NCBI RefSeq assembly: GCF_027922365.1 | Contig: NZ_BSFN01000002.1 | Coordinates: forward strand, 248,001 to 312,000 | Length of the DNA: 64,000 bases | Source of the DNA: Pseudomonas turukhanskensis | GTDB lineage: Bacteria; Pseudomonadota; Gammaproteobacteria; Pseudomonadales; Pseudomonadaceae | Direction of reading: 5' to 3' | In this document: piece after piece, positions 1 to 8,201 of the stretch | Layout of the letters: each line of letters starts with the position of its first letter | Numbering within the stretch: position 1 is the first letter of the stretch | Position numbers and translations under genes: made by a program | Notes under the pieces: model-generated | Told to the model about the DNA's origin: nothing | What the model saw: the letters and a program-made list of their open reading frames with translations, nothing else | Database searches by the model: none

Positions 1-2473
1 CGTCGTTGCTCGGGAAACCCTGCACGATGCCGATGCCAATCGCCGCGCCCCATAGCAGCAGCATGATGAACACCTCTTCACGCGCCTCGGCCATGGCCAC
101 CATGAATCCGTGGCTGGAGCGCATTTTCGGCGTGCGGAAGAACGGGATGCTGGTGGTGAAGAAGCCGTACAGCACCGCCTTGGCGATGGTGTGCGACAGC
201 GCCAGACCTGCCAGGGCCGCGCAGAACGCGTCCTTGAGGTTAACGCCCACGGCACGCTGGTAGAGGAACACGATCTTGCCGAACTTGAAGAAGAACAGCG
301 CCAATGGTGGGATCGCGAAAATCAGCAGCGGCGGGTCGACACGTTGCGGCACGATGATCATCGCCGCCGACCACAACAGGGCACCGGCGGTGAAGAAGAT
401 GTTCAGACCGTCCGCCACCCATGGCAGCCAACCGGCCACGAAGTGGTAACGCTGACCGCGCTTGAGTTCGGTGTTCTTGCCGCGGAACAGTTCCCGGGCG
501 TGGCCTTTCATGATCTGAATGGCGCCGTAGGCCCAGCGGAAGCGCTGCTTCTTGTAGTCGATAAAGGTATCCGGCATCAGGCCTTTGCCGAAGCTGTCGT
601 AGGCATAGGCGGCGGAGTAGCCTTTTTCGAATACACGCAGACCCAATTCGGCGTCTTCACAGATGGTCCAGTCGGCCCACTTCAGCTCGTCCATCACGGT
701 ACGGCGAATCATGGTCATGGTGCCGTGCTGGATGATCGCGTCGCGGTCGTTGCGGGTGACCATGCCGATATGGAAGAAGCCTTTGTATTCGGCGTAGCAG
801 AGCTTTTTGAAGGCGCTGCCGTTCTGGTCGCGGTAGTCCTGCGGCGATTGCACCACGGCGATTTTGGGGTCGGCAAAATGCGGCACCATGTGCTTGAGCC
901 AGTTGGGGTCGACGCAGTAGTCCGAGTCGATCACCGCCACCACTTCGGCATCGGGCGCTGTGTGCGGCAGGATGTAGTTCAGCGCGCCGCCTTTGAAGCC
1001 ATGCAGCGGTGCCACGTGGAAGAAGCGGAAGCGCGGGCCCAGGACGTTTTCGCAGTAGGCCTGTACCGGCTCCCAAACCGCTGGGTCTTTGGTGTTGTTG
1101 TCGATGATCAACACCTCAAAGTCCGGGTAGTCCAGGGCGGCCAACGCGTCGAGGGTCTGTTTGACCATCTCCGGCGGCTCGTTGTAGCACGGCACATGGA
1201 TCGACACTTTCGGCCGGTAGGTGCTGTCGCCGATCACCGGATTGAACGGCCGACGACGTTTGTGCACCCACACGGCCTCGGCCAGTTCATGGGCTTCGGT
1301 GAGCAGCACGATAAACACGCCGATGGCGCCGATACCCAGGAGCAAGCCCACGGTCAGGCTGAACCAGGTGCTGTATTGCTGGCTGTAGTCGTAGCCGATC
1401 CACACCAGTACCGAGCCGCCGGCGAAGGCAACGAAGGTCAGGAAGGTGCGGCCGCGTTGACGCAGGGCGCTGCCGTCGATCAGCAGCAAGGCCAGGGCGA
1501 GCATGGCCAGTACCACCGAACCGATGGCCAGCACGCGCCATTGCGGAATGGCCACTACCGGGCCTTCGAAGGCAAATTTTTGCTGTCGGGCCGCGTTGAA
1601 CACGCCCCAGTAAGCGCCGACCGACCCCTCATCGCTGGCCTTCCACGGCTGGTCAAAGGCTTCGATCACAAAGTAGTTGTAGCCTTTGGCGTTAAGCGTG
1701 TTTACCAGGGTGCGCAGGTAAATGGCCTGGTCCGCCTGTGTGGCGTCAGCACCACCGCGCATACGGCCGTTGCTCGGCCAGCCCACCTCGGACAGCAGCA
1801 GCGGTTTTTTCGGGAAGATACGTTTCAGGTCGCGCGCACGATCGAGCACGAACTGCGTGGAGTCTTCCATGGGAATGAATTCCCAGTAAGGCAGGATGTG
1901 CGCGGCCACCAGGTCGGTGTGGTTCGCCAACTGCGGGTATTTTTCCCAGATGTGCCACTGCTCGGAGGTGGTCACCGGCACTTTTACCTGCGCGCGTACG
2001 CGGTCGATAAAGGCCATCAGTTGCTTGGGGGTTACTTCGCGGCGGAACAATGCCTCGTTACCCACCACTACCCGCACAACGCTGCGCGAGGAGTTGGCAA
2101 TCTCGATGCCGCGGGCGATTTCGCGCTCGTTGCGCTCCTCGTCCGGGCTGATCCAGATGCCCAGCGTAACGCGCAGGCCGAACTCTTCGGCCAACTTGGG
2201 AATGTCGCCCAGGGTGCCGTCTACCGAGTAGGTACGCACGTTGTCGGTGTGCTTGGCGAGAAGCCCGAGGTCTTCGCGCATCTGCTCGTCGGTGGGGTAT
2301 TGATCCTTCTGCGGGTTCTGATCGAGCCGGAACGGCGAGAAGGAGAAACCGGAGATTTGCTCGGGCCAGTCGGGTGCAGTGACCGGACGGTTGTACAGCG
2401 CCCATATGCCGGTGAAGAGCGCGGCGATTGCCACGAATACCACCAGGTTGAGTCCAAATTTACGCGATGACAT
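1..2473 (-). CDS. ndvB: NdvB-type membrane glycosyltransferase, GH17-like domain plus GT2 (3' end cut by window edge)
   Basis: About 824 residues are visible and no stop is reached, so the C-terminus lies outside the window. The start is ATG at 2473 (MSSRKFGLNL). Residues about 8-24 form a membrane anchor. Next comes a GH17-like periplasmic domain, with the acid/base motif GNEA near residue 138 and the nucleophile motif SEVGWP near 228. Further membrane segments precede a GT2 synthase core: KVSIHVPCYNE near 423, IDSDY near 516, EDAELGLR near 608 and QRFRW near 642. More hydrophobic helices follow. Known family members in Pseudomonas (NdvB, PA1163 type) make beta-1,3-glucans, and their GH17 part is a transglycosylase acting on the product. 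Glucan synthesis here is inferred. Transcribed away from tcdA. Confidence 0.85.
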   Translation of the reverse strand, partial: MSSRKFGLNLVVFVAIAALFTGIWALYNRPVTAPDWPEQISGFSFSPFRLDQNPQKDQYPTDEQMREDLGLLAKHTDNVRTYSVDGTLGDIPKLAEEFGLRVTLGIWISPDEERNEREIARGIEIANSSRSVVRVVVGNEALFRREVTPKQLMAFIDRVRAQVKVPVTTSEQWHIWEKYPQLANHTDLVAAHILPYWEFIPMEDSTQFVLDRARDLKRIFPKKPLLLSEVGWPSNGRMRGGADATQADQAIYLRTLVNTLNAKGYNYFVIEAFDQPWKASDEGSVGAYWGVFNAARQQKFAFEGPVVAIPQWRVLAIGSVVLAMLALALLLIDGSALRQRGRTFLTFVAFAGGSVLVWIGYDYSQQYSTWFSLTVGLLLGIGAIGVFIVLLTEAHELAEAVWVHKRRRPFNPVIGDSTYRPKVSIHVPCYNEPPEMVKQTLDALAALDYPDFEVLIIDNNTKDPAVWEPVQAYCENVLGPRFRFFHVAPLHGFKGGALNYILPHTAPDAEVVAVIDSDYCVDPNWLKHMVPHFADPKIAVVQSPQDYRDQNGSAFKKLCYAEYKGFFHIGMVTRNDRDAIIQHGTMTMIRRTVMDELKWADWTICEDAELGLRVFEKGYSAAYAYDSFGKGLMPDTFIDYKKQRFRWAYGAIQIMKGHARELFRGKNTELKRGQRYHFVAGWLPWVADGLNIFFTAGALLWSAAMIIVPQRVDPPLLIFAIPPLALFFFKFGKIVFLYQRAVGVNLKDAFCAALAGLALSHTIAKAVLYGFFTTSIPFFRTPKMRSSHGFMVAMAEAREEVFIMLLLWGAAIGIGIVQGFPSND

Positions 2474-2819
2474 AGACGTTTCAGGTTCCAAAGGGTGGAA
2501 CGGAGAGATGCCGGCGAGCGCCGGTCGGCGCGCATCCTACTCCGGCGTCAAATTGCTGTATAGCTACCGGGTTTATTGCCCGCAAACCTTGGTCAGCGTC
2601 GTCTGTTTTTAGTTCGGCGCAGGCCACGGCAAGCTGGCGTTTTACTGGCATGTTGCGGGATCTAAGTGCCGGTGGCAGTTAAGCATAGGCAAGCATCGCG
2701 GCGCACGTGTTGAACCATACTTGTACCAGCGGCGTGGCATGTGCAGATGACGCTTCATATAATGCGCGCCGATTTGCCGGACGCGTCTCTCTATAAGGGC
2801 GCGGTATAGAGGTGGTGTG
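2474..2819. promoter_or_regulatory. Divergent ndvB/tcdA intergenic region with a sigma-70-like promoter for tcdA
   Basis: This 346-bp gap separates two divergent genes. On the plus strand TGGCAT (2735-2740), a 17-bp spacer and TATAAT (2758-2763) make a good sigma-70-type promoter for tcdA. AGAGG at 2808-2812 is its ribosome binding site. A tight palindrome, CCGGCGAGCGCCGG, lies at 2511-2524 on the ndvB side. No gene or larger structure was recognised. Confidence 0.5.
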
Positions 2820-3620
2820 ATGGGTACAGATGAACAACGCTTTGGCGGCATTGCCCGCCTGTATGGCCGCGACGGCCTGGCCAGGCTGGCGGCTGCCCAT
2901 GTGGCGGTGGTCGGCATCGGTGGCGTGGGTTCATGGACGGCCGAGGCCTTGGCGCGCAGTGGCGTGGGCGAGATCTCGCTGTTCGATCTGGATGACGTCT
3001 GCGTTACCAACACCAACCGGCAGATTCACGCGATGCAGGGTGCCATCGGCCAGCCCAAGGTCGAAGTGATGGCCGAGCGCATCCGCGCCATCAACCCCCA
3101 TTGCGTGGTGCATGCGGTGAGCGACTTCGTGACCCGCGACACCATGGCCCAGTACATCACCACCGCGCTGGACTGCGTGGTGGATTGCATCGACAGCGTT
3201 AACGCCAAGGCGGCCCTGATTGCCTGGTGCAAGCGGCGCAAGATCCAGATCATCACCACCGGCGGTGCAGGCGGGCAGATCGACCCGTTGCTGATCCAGG
3301 TGGGCGACCTCAATAAAACGGTCAACGACCCGCTGGCCTCCAGCGTACGCTCGGCGCTGCGCCGTGATTACGGGTTCTCTCGCACGCCGGGCCGCCATTA
3401 CAGCGTGCCGTGCGTGTATTCGCGCGAGCAGCTGCGCTACCCCAAACCCGATGGCAGCATTTGCCTGGAGAAAAAGTTCGTCGGCGACGGTGTCAAACTC
3501 GACTGCGCCGGTGGCTTTGGCGCGGTGATGATGGTGACCGCTACCTTCGGCATGGTGGCAGCGGCGAAAGCTGTGGATAAGTTGGTGGCCGGCATTCGCC
3601 GCCCTTCGGAACGTTCGTAG
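2820..3620 (+). CDS. tcdA: tRNA threonylcarbamoyladenosine dehydratase TcdA (CsdL)
   Basis: 266 aa, ThiF/MoeB/E1-like family. The N-terminal nucleotide-binding loop VVGIGGVGSWTAEAL and the SLFDLDDVCVTNTNRQ segment are typical of TcdA. TcdA uses ATP to cyclise t6A37 to ct6A37 in ANN-decoding tRNAs, and in E. coli it works with the CsdA-CsdE sulfur relay. The csdE-csdA pair is encoded 1.3 kb downstream on the other strand, which supports the call. ATG 2820 was preferred to the adjacent GTG 2817 because AGAGG (2808-2812) is better spaced and homologues begin close to it. A promoter lies at 2735-2763. Confidence 0.93.
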   Translation: MGTDEQRFGGIARLYGRDGLARLAAAHVAVVGIGGVGSWTAEALARSGVGEISLFDLDDVCVTNTNRQIHAMQGAIGQPKVEVMAERIRAINPHCVVHAVSDFVTRDTMAQYITTALDCVVDCIDSVNAKAALIAWCKRRKIQIITTGGAGGQIDPLLIQVGDLNKTVNDPLASSVRSALRRDYGFSRTPGRHYSVPCVYSREQLRYPKPDGSICLEKKFVGDGVKLDCAGGFGAVMMVTATFGMVAAAKAVDKLVAGIRRPSERS

Positions 3621-3628
3621 CGTTTTTC

Positions 3629-3652
3629 GTAGGGTGCGCTCCGCCAACCAGC
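3629..3652. repeat. Single copy of the GTAGGGTGCGC-type intergenic repeat
   Basis: The stretch downstream of tcdA resembles the arms of the large hairpin at 41180-41251 (shared core GTAGGGTG, then CTCCGC). It is a lone half without an inverted partner. It sits in a 191-bp gap that otherwise shows no gene. Confidence 0.45.
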
Positions 3653-3811
3653 CGATTTAAGTCGTAACGCTTCAGTGCGCACAGCCACCCCACGGGCCCT
3701 GTGTATCAGGAAATTTACCTGCCGATTACCCAGTCATTACCCGCTTTTCACAGCGCTTGAGGCACACTGCGCAGGTCCCCGGTTAGCCGGATTTCTTCGC
3801 GGATACCTTGC

Positions 3812-4981
3812 ATGTCCAACTTTTCTTTTCAGGCCTGTCGCCTGCCCGTAGCGTTGCTGCTGGCCAGCGCGCTGCTAGGCGCGTGCGCCAGTAAACCCAA
3901 TGACTTGCGTAATCCCCACGAGGCCATCGCGGCCTTCGCCGAAAAGTCCTATCAGGCGCCCCAACAGAACCCAACTCAGGGTTGGGATGCCGACTTCACG
4001 GTGGCCGAACAACCCATCGAAGTCAGTTGGCTGGCTCCGGCGCAAACGGCCAACGCCGCGCCGCTGGTGGTGTTTCTGCCCGGCCTGGGCGAGGGCGCCC
4101 GTGCTGGTTTGCAATGGCGCCGTACCTGGGCCGACGCCGGCTATGCCGTGGTATCGATTCAGCCGCAGCAGTATGGCCGTGGCATTTATTCCAGTAGCGA
4201 AGCGCAGGCCGGTACATTCCGCGGCATTGCTCAGCGAGCCTATTCTGATAAGGCGCTGAACGAACGCATCGCCGTGGTTCACCAGGTGCTTAGCCAATTG
4301 CGCGTGCGCGGCCAGGCCGGCGACGCGCAGGTGGCCGGTGTGGACTGGAACAACGTGGTGTTTGCCGGTTACGACCTGGGCGCCCAGACCGCCGCCGCGT
4401 TGGCGGGCGATAGCCTGCTCAGGGATTGGCAACCCAAGGCGGTGATTCTGCTAAGCCCGTACGTGGGCCCCGGCAGCCCGGTGGCGCGCGTGGATACACC
4501 GCTGCTGAGCGTGACCGGCCCGCATGACGAAGACCCGTTTAGCTGGGTGGATTCACCCGAGCGGCGCCTGGCCATGTGGCGGGGTAATCCGAACCCCGGC
4601 AGTTACCAACTGATCGCCAAGAATGCCCAGCATCAATTGTTCAGTGGCTCGCTGGATGAATTGCCGAGCGCGGATGAAGCCGACCGTAAAGGTCCCAAGC
4701 GCGATGCAGATATGGATGCCGGCGCTGGCGGCCGCGATGGCTCCGGCGGCCCACCCGGCGCCGACGGTGGTGAGGGGCCCAAGCGTCGTCCTCGCCCGGA
4801 CACCATGGGCCACGGTCAGGACAGCCAGAACTGGTTCGATGCCCATCAGGTCGCTAACGTGCAGACGGTCAGTACGGCGTTCCTCGACGCCACGCTGCGC
4901 CATTCCGCCGAAGCCAAGGCTTGGTTAGCCAATGACGCCGTTCAGGCCATCGGCCCGGGCGCCTCTATCGAGGGGCGTTAA
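3812..4981 (+). CDS. Lipoprotein with alpha/beta-hydrolase fold, Asp at the nucleophile position
   Basis: 389 aa. The N-terminus is a lipoprotein signal with lipobox LLGAC (Cys about residue 26), so the product should be membrane-anchored in the periplasm. The fold is recognisable from VVFLPGLGEGA, the GxSxG-equivalent GYDLG (in VVFAGYDLGAQTAAAL), an acidic residue in TGPHDED and a His in AQHQLF. Asp replaces the usual Ser. After the core, residues about 290-335 form a Gly/Asp/Arg/Pro-rich low-complexity linker, followed by a helical tail. The substrate is unknown. The last 17 bp overlap the 3' end of csdE, which is convergent. Real gene: high confidence. Enzymatic activity: uncertain. Confidence 0.8.
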   Translation: MSNFSFQACRLPVALLLASALLGACASKPNDLRNPHEAIAAFAEKSYQAPQQNPTQGWDADFTVAEQPIEVSWLAPAQTANAAPLVVFLPGLGEGARAGLQWRRTWADAGYAVVSIQPQQYGRGIYSSSEAQAGTFRGIAQRAYSDKALNERIAVVHQVLSQLRVRGQAGDAQVAGVDWNNVVFAGYDLGAQTAAALAGDSLLRDWQPKAVILLSPYVGPGSPVARVDTPLLSVTGPHDEDPFSWVDSPERRLAMWRGNPNPGSYQLIAKNAQHQLFSGSLDELPSADEADRKGPKRDADMDAGAGGRDGSGGPPGADGGEGPKRRPRPDTMGHGQDSQNWFDAHQVANVQTVSTAFLDATLRHSAEAKAWLANDAVQAIGPGASIEGR

Positions 4982-5384
4982 GGGTCAACTCGCGCATTCG
5001 TGTCAGCACGGCTTGCAGGCCGTTGGTGCGCGAAGGCGAGAGATGGCGGGCCAGGCCGAGCTGGCTAAACCAGGCAGCCAGGTCCAGCGTGCTCAGTTCG
5101 TCGGCGGGCAAGCCGTTGACCCGCACTAGCAGCAGGGCCAGCAGGCCGCGAATCAGACGGGCATCGCCGCTGGCGCGAAACTGCCAGTGCCCCTCGCTGA
5201 AATGACCCACCAGCCACACCAGGCTTTCACAGCCATCTACCCGATTGGGCTCGCTGCGTTCGTCGTCGGTCAGTGGCTCAAGTTGCTCGCCCCAGGCCAT
5301 TAGCAGGCGGGCGCGTTGCTCCCAACTGATGGGTTGGCTAAAGGTTTCAAGCGCTTGTTCGGCAGCCGCGGGAAGGGCACTCAT
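4965..5384 (-). CDS. csdE: SufE/CsdE-family sulfur acceptor protein
   Basis: 139 aa, the usual size for SufE/CsdE. The persulfide-accepting cysteine is C52 in VDGCESLVWL, and WEQRARLLMAWG near residue 21 is the typical N-terminal helix. It takes persulfide sulfur from the cysteine desulfurase encoded immediately upstream. The start codon overlaps the csdA stop by 4 bp, indicating translational coupling. CsdE is preferred to SufE because no suf genes are nearby and tcdA is. The 3' end overlaps the opposing lipoprotein gene by 17 bp. Confidence 0.88.
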   Translation of the reverse strand: MSALPAAAEQALETFSQPISWEQRARLLMAWGEQLEPLTDDERSEPNRVDGCESLVWLVGHFSEGHWQFRASGDARLIRGLLALLLVRVNGLPADELSTLDLAAWFSQLGLARHLSPSRTNGLQAVLTRMRELTLNAPR

Positions 5385-6586
5385 CCGAGAATCTCCAACG
5401 CGTGATCGAGCGCGGCGAAAAAGCGCTGTAGGTCGCCGCTGTCGTTGTACAGCCCCAGCGACACCCGAATCGCCCCCGGCAAACCCAGGCCCCGCAGCAA
5501 GGGCATGGCGCAGTGATGGCCGGCGCGCACGGCGATGCCTTGTTCGGTAAGCAAATGGGCGAGGTCGGCGCTGTGCACGTCCTCGACTACAAAGCTGGCG
5601 AGGGCAGTTTGTGGGGCTCCCAGAACCCGCACACCTGGGCGCGCGCCAAGGCCGGCGAGCAGTTCGGCGTGCAGGGCGGCTTCGTGGGCCAGCACCGCAG
5701 CGCCATCGAGGCTGGCCAAGTAATCCAGCGTGGCGCCGAGGGCAATCACGGCGGACACCGCCGGCGTACCGGCTTCAAAGCCCAGCGGTGCCGGGCGGAA
5801 TTTGGCCGTGTAGTAATCGGTTTGCAGCAGCATCTCGCCGCCAAACTGCCAGGGCAGCACGCGCTGCAAGGTGGCGGCGCGGCCGTAGAGCACGCCGACG
5901 CCATCGGGCCCGTACAGCTTGTGGCTGGAGCAGACATAAAAGTCGCAGCCCAGTTGCTGCATATCGTGGCGGCCGTGCACCACGCCCTGCGCGCCGTCGA
6001 CCACGGTGATGGCGCCATGGGTGTTGGCGAGCGCCAGCAACTCGGACAGTGGCTGCCAGGTGCCCAGCACGTTGGACAACTGACTAACCGCCAACAGGCG
6101 CGTACGCGGGCCAATCAGGTGCTTGGCCGCAACCAGATCGACCTGCCCGCTGGTGGTGACCGGCAGCACGATCAAGGCCAGGTCACGCCGTTGCGCCAGC
6201 TGCTGCCATGGCAACAGATTGGCGTGGTGCTCCAGGGCGCTGATAACAATTTCATCGCCAGCGTGGAAGTGTTCTTCCAGGCCGTAGGCGAGCAGGTTCA
6301 GCGCTTCGGTGGCGCCGCGGGTGAAGATGATTTCGTCGTGACTGGCCGCATTCAGCCAGCGCGCGATTTTGCCACGCGCCTCTTCGAATGCGCGGGTGGC
6401 TCGCTCGCCAGGCAGGTGCTGGGCACGGTGAACGTTCGCAGCGCCCGCGCGGTAATAACCCAGCAAGGCATCAAGCATGGCCTGGGGTTTTTGCGAGGTG
6501 GCGGCGCTGTCGAGGTAGGTCTGGCTATCGGCGGCGAGAGCGGCCAGGGCCGGGAAGTCAGAGCGCCATGGAGAGAGGATTGGCAT
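5381..6586 (-). CDS. csdA: Cysteine desulfurase CsdA (SufS class)
   Basis: 401 aa, PLP-dependent group II cysteine desulfurase. K223 in SSHKLYGPDG is the Schiff-base lysine, and C359 in RAGHHCAMP is the catalytic cysteine on the mobile loop. It converts cysteine to alanine and leaves a persulfide that CsdE collects. It forms a two-gene operon with csdE (4-bp overlap). With tcdA nearby, a role in ct6A37 formation is the natural inference; Fe-S supply is the alternative. A perfect inverted repeat lies just upstream, between it and dapD. Confidence 0.9.
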   Translation of the reverse strand: MPILSPWRSDFPALAALAADSQTYLDSAATSQKPQAMLDALLGYYRAGAANVHRAQHLPGERATRAFEEARGKIARWLNAASHDEIIFTRGATEALNLLAYGLEEHFHAGDEIVISALEHHANLLPWQQLAQRRDLALIVLPVTTSGQVDLVAAKHLIGPRTRLLAVSQLSNVLGTWQPLSELLALANTHGAITVVDGAQGVVHGRHDMQQLGCDFYVCSSHKLYGPDGVGVLYGRAATLQRVLPWQFGGEMLLQTDYYTAKFRPAPLGFEAGTPAVSAVIALGATLDYLASLDGAAVLAHEAALHAELLAGLGARPGVRVLGAPQTALASFVVEDVHSADLAHLLTEQGIAVRAGHHCAMPLLRGLGLPGAIRVSLGLYNDSGDLQRFFAALDHALEILG

Positions 6587-6613
6587 GGAATGACCGCCGC
6601 TAGGGTTCTTGCA

Positions 6614-6693
6614 CCGTTACTCCCGCGCGGGCGGGAATCCAGTTACGTGGTCACATGAGCGACTCTGGATTCCCGCCCGCGCGGGAGTAACGG
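6614..6693. repeat. Perfect 29-bp inverted repeat between dapD and csdA
   Basis: The arms at 6614-6642 and 6665-6693 are exact reverse complements, separated by a 22-nt loop. Each arm is a copy of the ATTCCCGCC...GGCGGGAAT-like intergenic repeat; a partial copy with the same core (TCATTCCCG) is visible at the right end of the window. In RNA it would form a very stable hairpin between the dapD stop and the csdA start, so it may act as a transcription barrier or 3' mRNA stabiliser. Confidence 0.85.
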
Positions 6694-6723
6694 GGGGGCA
6701 GATTTCAGATAGGAATAAACCTA

Positions 6724-7758
6724 TCAGTTATGCGCATGCAGGGCTGCGTTCAGCTCGATCGCGGTCTTGTGCGACTTGGCTTCTACGGCACCGGTCTGCG
6801 AATTGCGGCGGAACAGCAGGTCTGGCTGGCCAGCCAGGTCGCGGGCCTTAAGTACTTTTACCAGTTGGTTCTGGTCGTCCAGCAGCGCCACTTTGGTGCC
6901 GGCGGTGATGTACAGGCCCGATTCCACAGTATTGCGGTCGCCCAGCGGAATGCCGATACCGGCGTTGGCGCCGATCAGGCAGCCTTCACCGACGCTGATC
7001 ACGATATTGCCGCCACCGGACAGGGTGCCCATGGTGGAGCAACCGCCGCCCAGGTCCGAGCCCTTGCCCACGAATACGCCGGCCGATACGCGGCCTTCGA
7101 TCATGCCCGGGCCTGCGGTGCCGGCGTTGAAGTTGATAAAGCCTTCGTGCATGACGGTGGTGCCTTCGCCTACATAAGCGCCCAGGCGGATACGCGAGCT
7201 GTCAGCCAGGCGCACGCCGGCCGGCACCACGTAGTCGGTCATTTTCGGGAACTTGTCCACCGAGAACACTTCCAGCAGCTCGCCTTTCAAGCGGGCTTCC
7301 AGCTGACGTTCGGCCAGTTCGCTGAGGTCCACGGCGCCCTGGCTGGTCCAGGCTACGTTTGGCAGCAACGGGAAAATGCCCGCCAGGCTCAGGCCGTGCG
7401 GTTTCACCAGACGGTGGGAGAGCAGGTGCAGCTTCAGGTAAGCCTCAGGCGTGGAGGTCAGCGCGGCATCTTCGGCCAGCAGGGTGGCCACCAGTGGGCG
7501 TTGGCTTTCGGCCAGGCGGGTGAGCAGGGCCGCTTGTGCACTGTCCACGTTTTTCAACAGGTCGGCCAGTTCGGTGGCCTGGTTGCTGGTGAAGGCGATG
7601 GCCTGGTTGCCGCCTTGGTAGCCAAGCTTTTCGCTGACTTTGGCGACCAGATCGCTTGCCGGGTTAAGCAGCGGTTGGGCGTAAAACACTTCCAGCCAGT
7701 TGCCTTCGCGGTTTTGGGTGCCGACGCCGAAGGCCAGGCTGAACAGGGAATTGGACAT
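6724..7758 (-). CDS. dapD: 2,3,4,5-tetrahydropyridine-2,6-dicarboxylate N-succinyltransferase DapD
   Basis: 344 aa. This step of the succinylase lysine/diaminopimelate pathway adds succinyl from succinyl-CoA. The C-terminal half is a left-handed beta-helix rich in hexapeptide-like repeats and contains GPGMIEGRVSAGVFVGKG and SDLGGGCSTMGTLSGGG. The start is ATG 7758 (MSNSLFSLAFG), preceded by AGAGGA; an in-frame ATG at 7839 adds a basic stretch unlike the family. The succinyl-diaminopimelate aminotransferase dapC lies one gene upstream, so two consecutive pathway steps are co-oriented here. Confidence 0.95.
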   Translation of the reverse strand: MSNSLFSLAFGVGTQNREGNWLEVFYAQPLLNPASDLVAKVSEKLGYQGGNQAIAFTSNQATELADLLKNVDSAQAALLTRLAESQRPLVATLLAEDAALTSTPEAYLKLHLLSHRLVKPHGLSLAGIFPLLPNVAWTSQGAVDLSELAERQLEARLKGELLEVFSVDKFPKMTDYVVPAGVRLADSSRIRLGAYVGEGTTVMHEGFINFNAGTAGPGMIEGRVSAGVFVGKGSDLGGGCSTMGTLSGGGNIVISVGEGCLIGANAGIGIPLGDRNTVESGLYITAGTKVALLDDQNQLVKVLKARDLAGQPDLLFRRNSQTGAVEAKSHKTAIELNAALHAHN

Positions 7759-7853
7759 GGTGTTTCCTCTTGCTGAATTAGGTCGACGCGCCGGTTGGCG
7801 GCGGCAGTCACGGTGTTTTTCTGCCGCTTGCCCGGGCAAAGCCCGGCAGCGGT

Positions 7854-8201
7854 TTATTCGAATGCGGCGGCGTACTTCTCGGGTTTGAAACCCAGCAGCG
7901 TCTTGCTGCCCAAGTCCAATACCGGGCGTTTGATCATTGATGGCTGGGCCGCCATTAGTTCAACCGCCTTGGCCTGGTCGAGGTCGCTTTTGTCAGCGTC
8001 GCTCAACTTGCGAAAGGTGGTGCCGGCGCGGTTCAGCACGCTTTCCCAGCCATGTTCGCTGCACCATTGCTGCAGGTGCTCACGGTCGATGCCCACGGCT
8101 TTGTAGTCGTGAAAGGCGTAATCGACCTTGTGCTCCTCCAGCCAGGTACGGGCTTTTTTCATCGTGTCACAGGCTTTGATGCCGTAGAGGGTGATGCTCA
8201 T
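7854..8201 (-). CDS. ArsC/Spx-like protein, YffB type
   Basis: 115 aa with a thioredoxin-like fold of the ArsC/Spx family. The N-terminus ITLYGIKACDTMKKARTWLE has a single cysteine in place of a CxxC motif, and IKRPVLDL near residue 91 is the conserved ArsC-family segment. E. coli YffB is the closest remembered relative; it binds glutathione and has no firm cellular role. The start is ATG 8201, overlapping the dapC stop by 4 bp. It therefore sits in the dapC-dapD transcription unit, as in other pseudomonads. An arsenate reductase role is unlikely because the arsenic genes are absent. Confidence 0.85.
   Translation of the reverse strand: MSITLYGIKACDTMKKARTWLEEHKVDYAFHDYKAVGIDREHLQQWCSEHGWESVLNRAGTTFRKLSDADKSDLDQAKAVELMAAQPSMIKRPVLDLGSKTLLGFKPEKYAAAFE

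Noticed and set aside
110..2470. 786-codon open frame on the plus strand
   Set aside because: It is antisense to the ndvB-type gene. The minus strand gives GH17 and GT2 motifs in order; the plus frame gives His/Gln/Val-rich protein typical of mirror frames in GC-rich genes.
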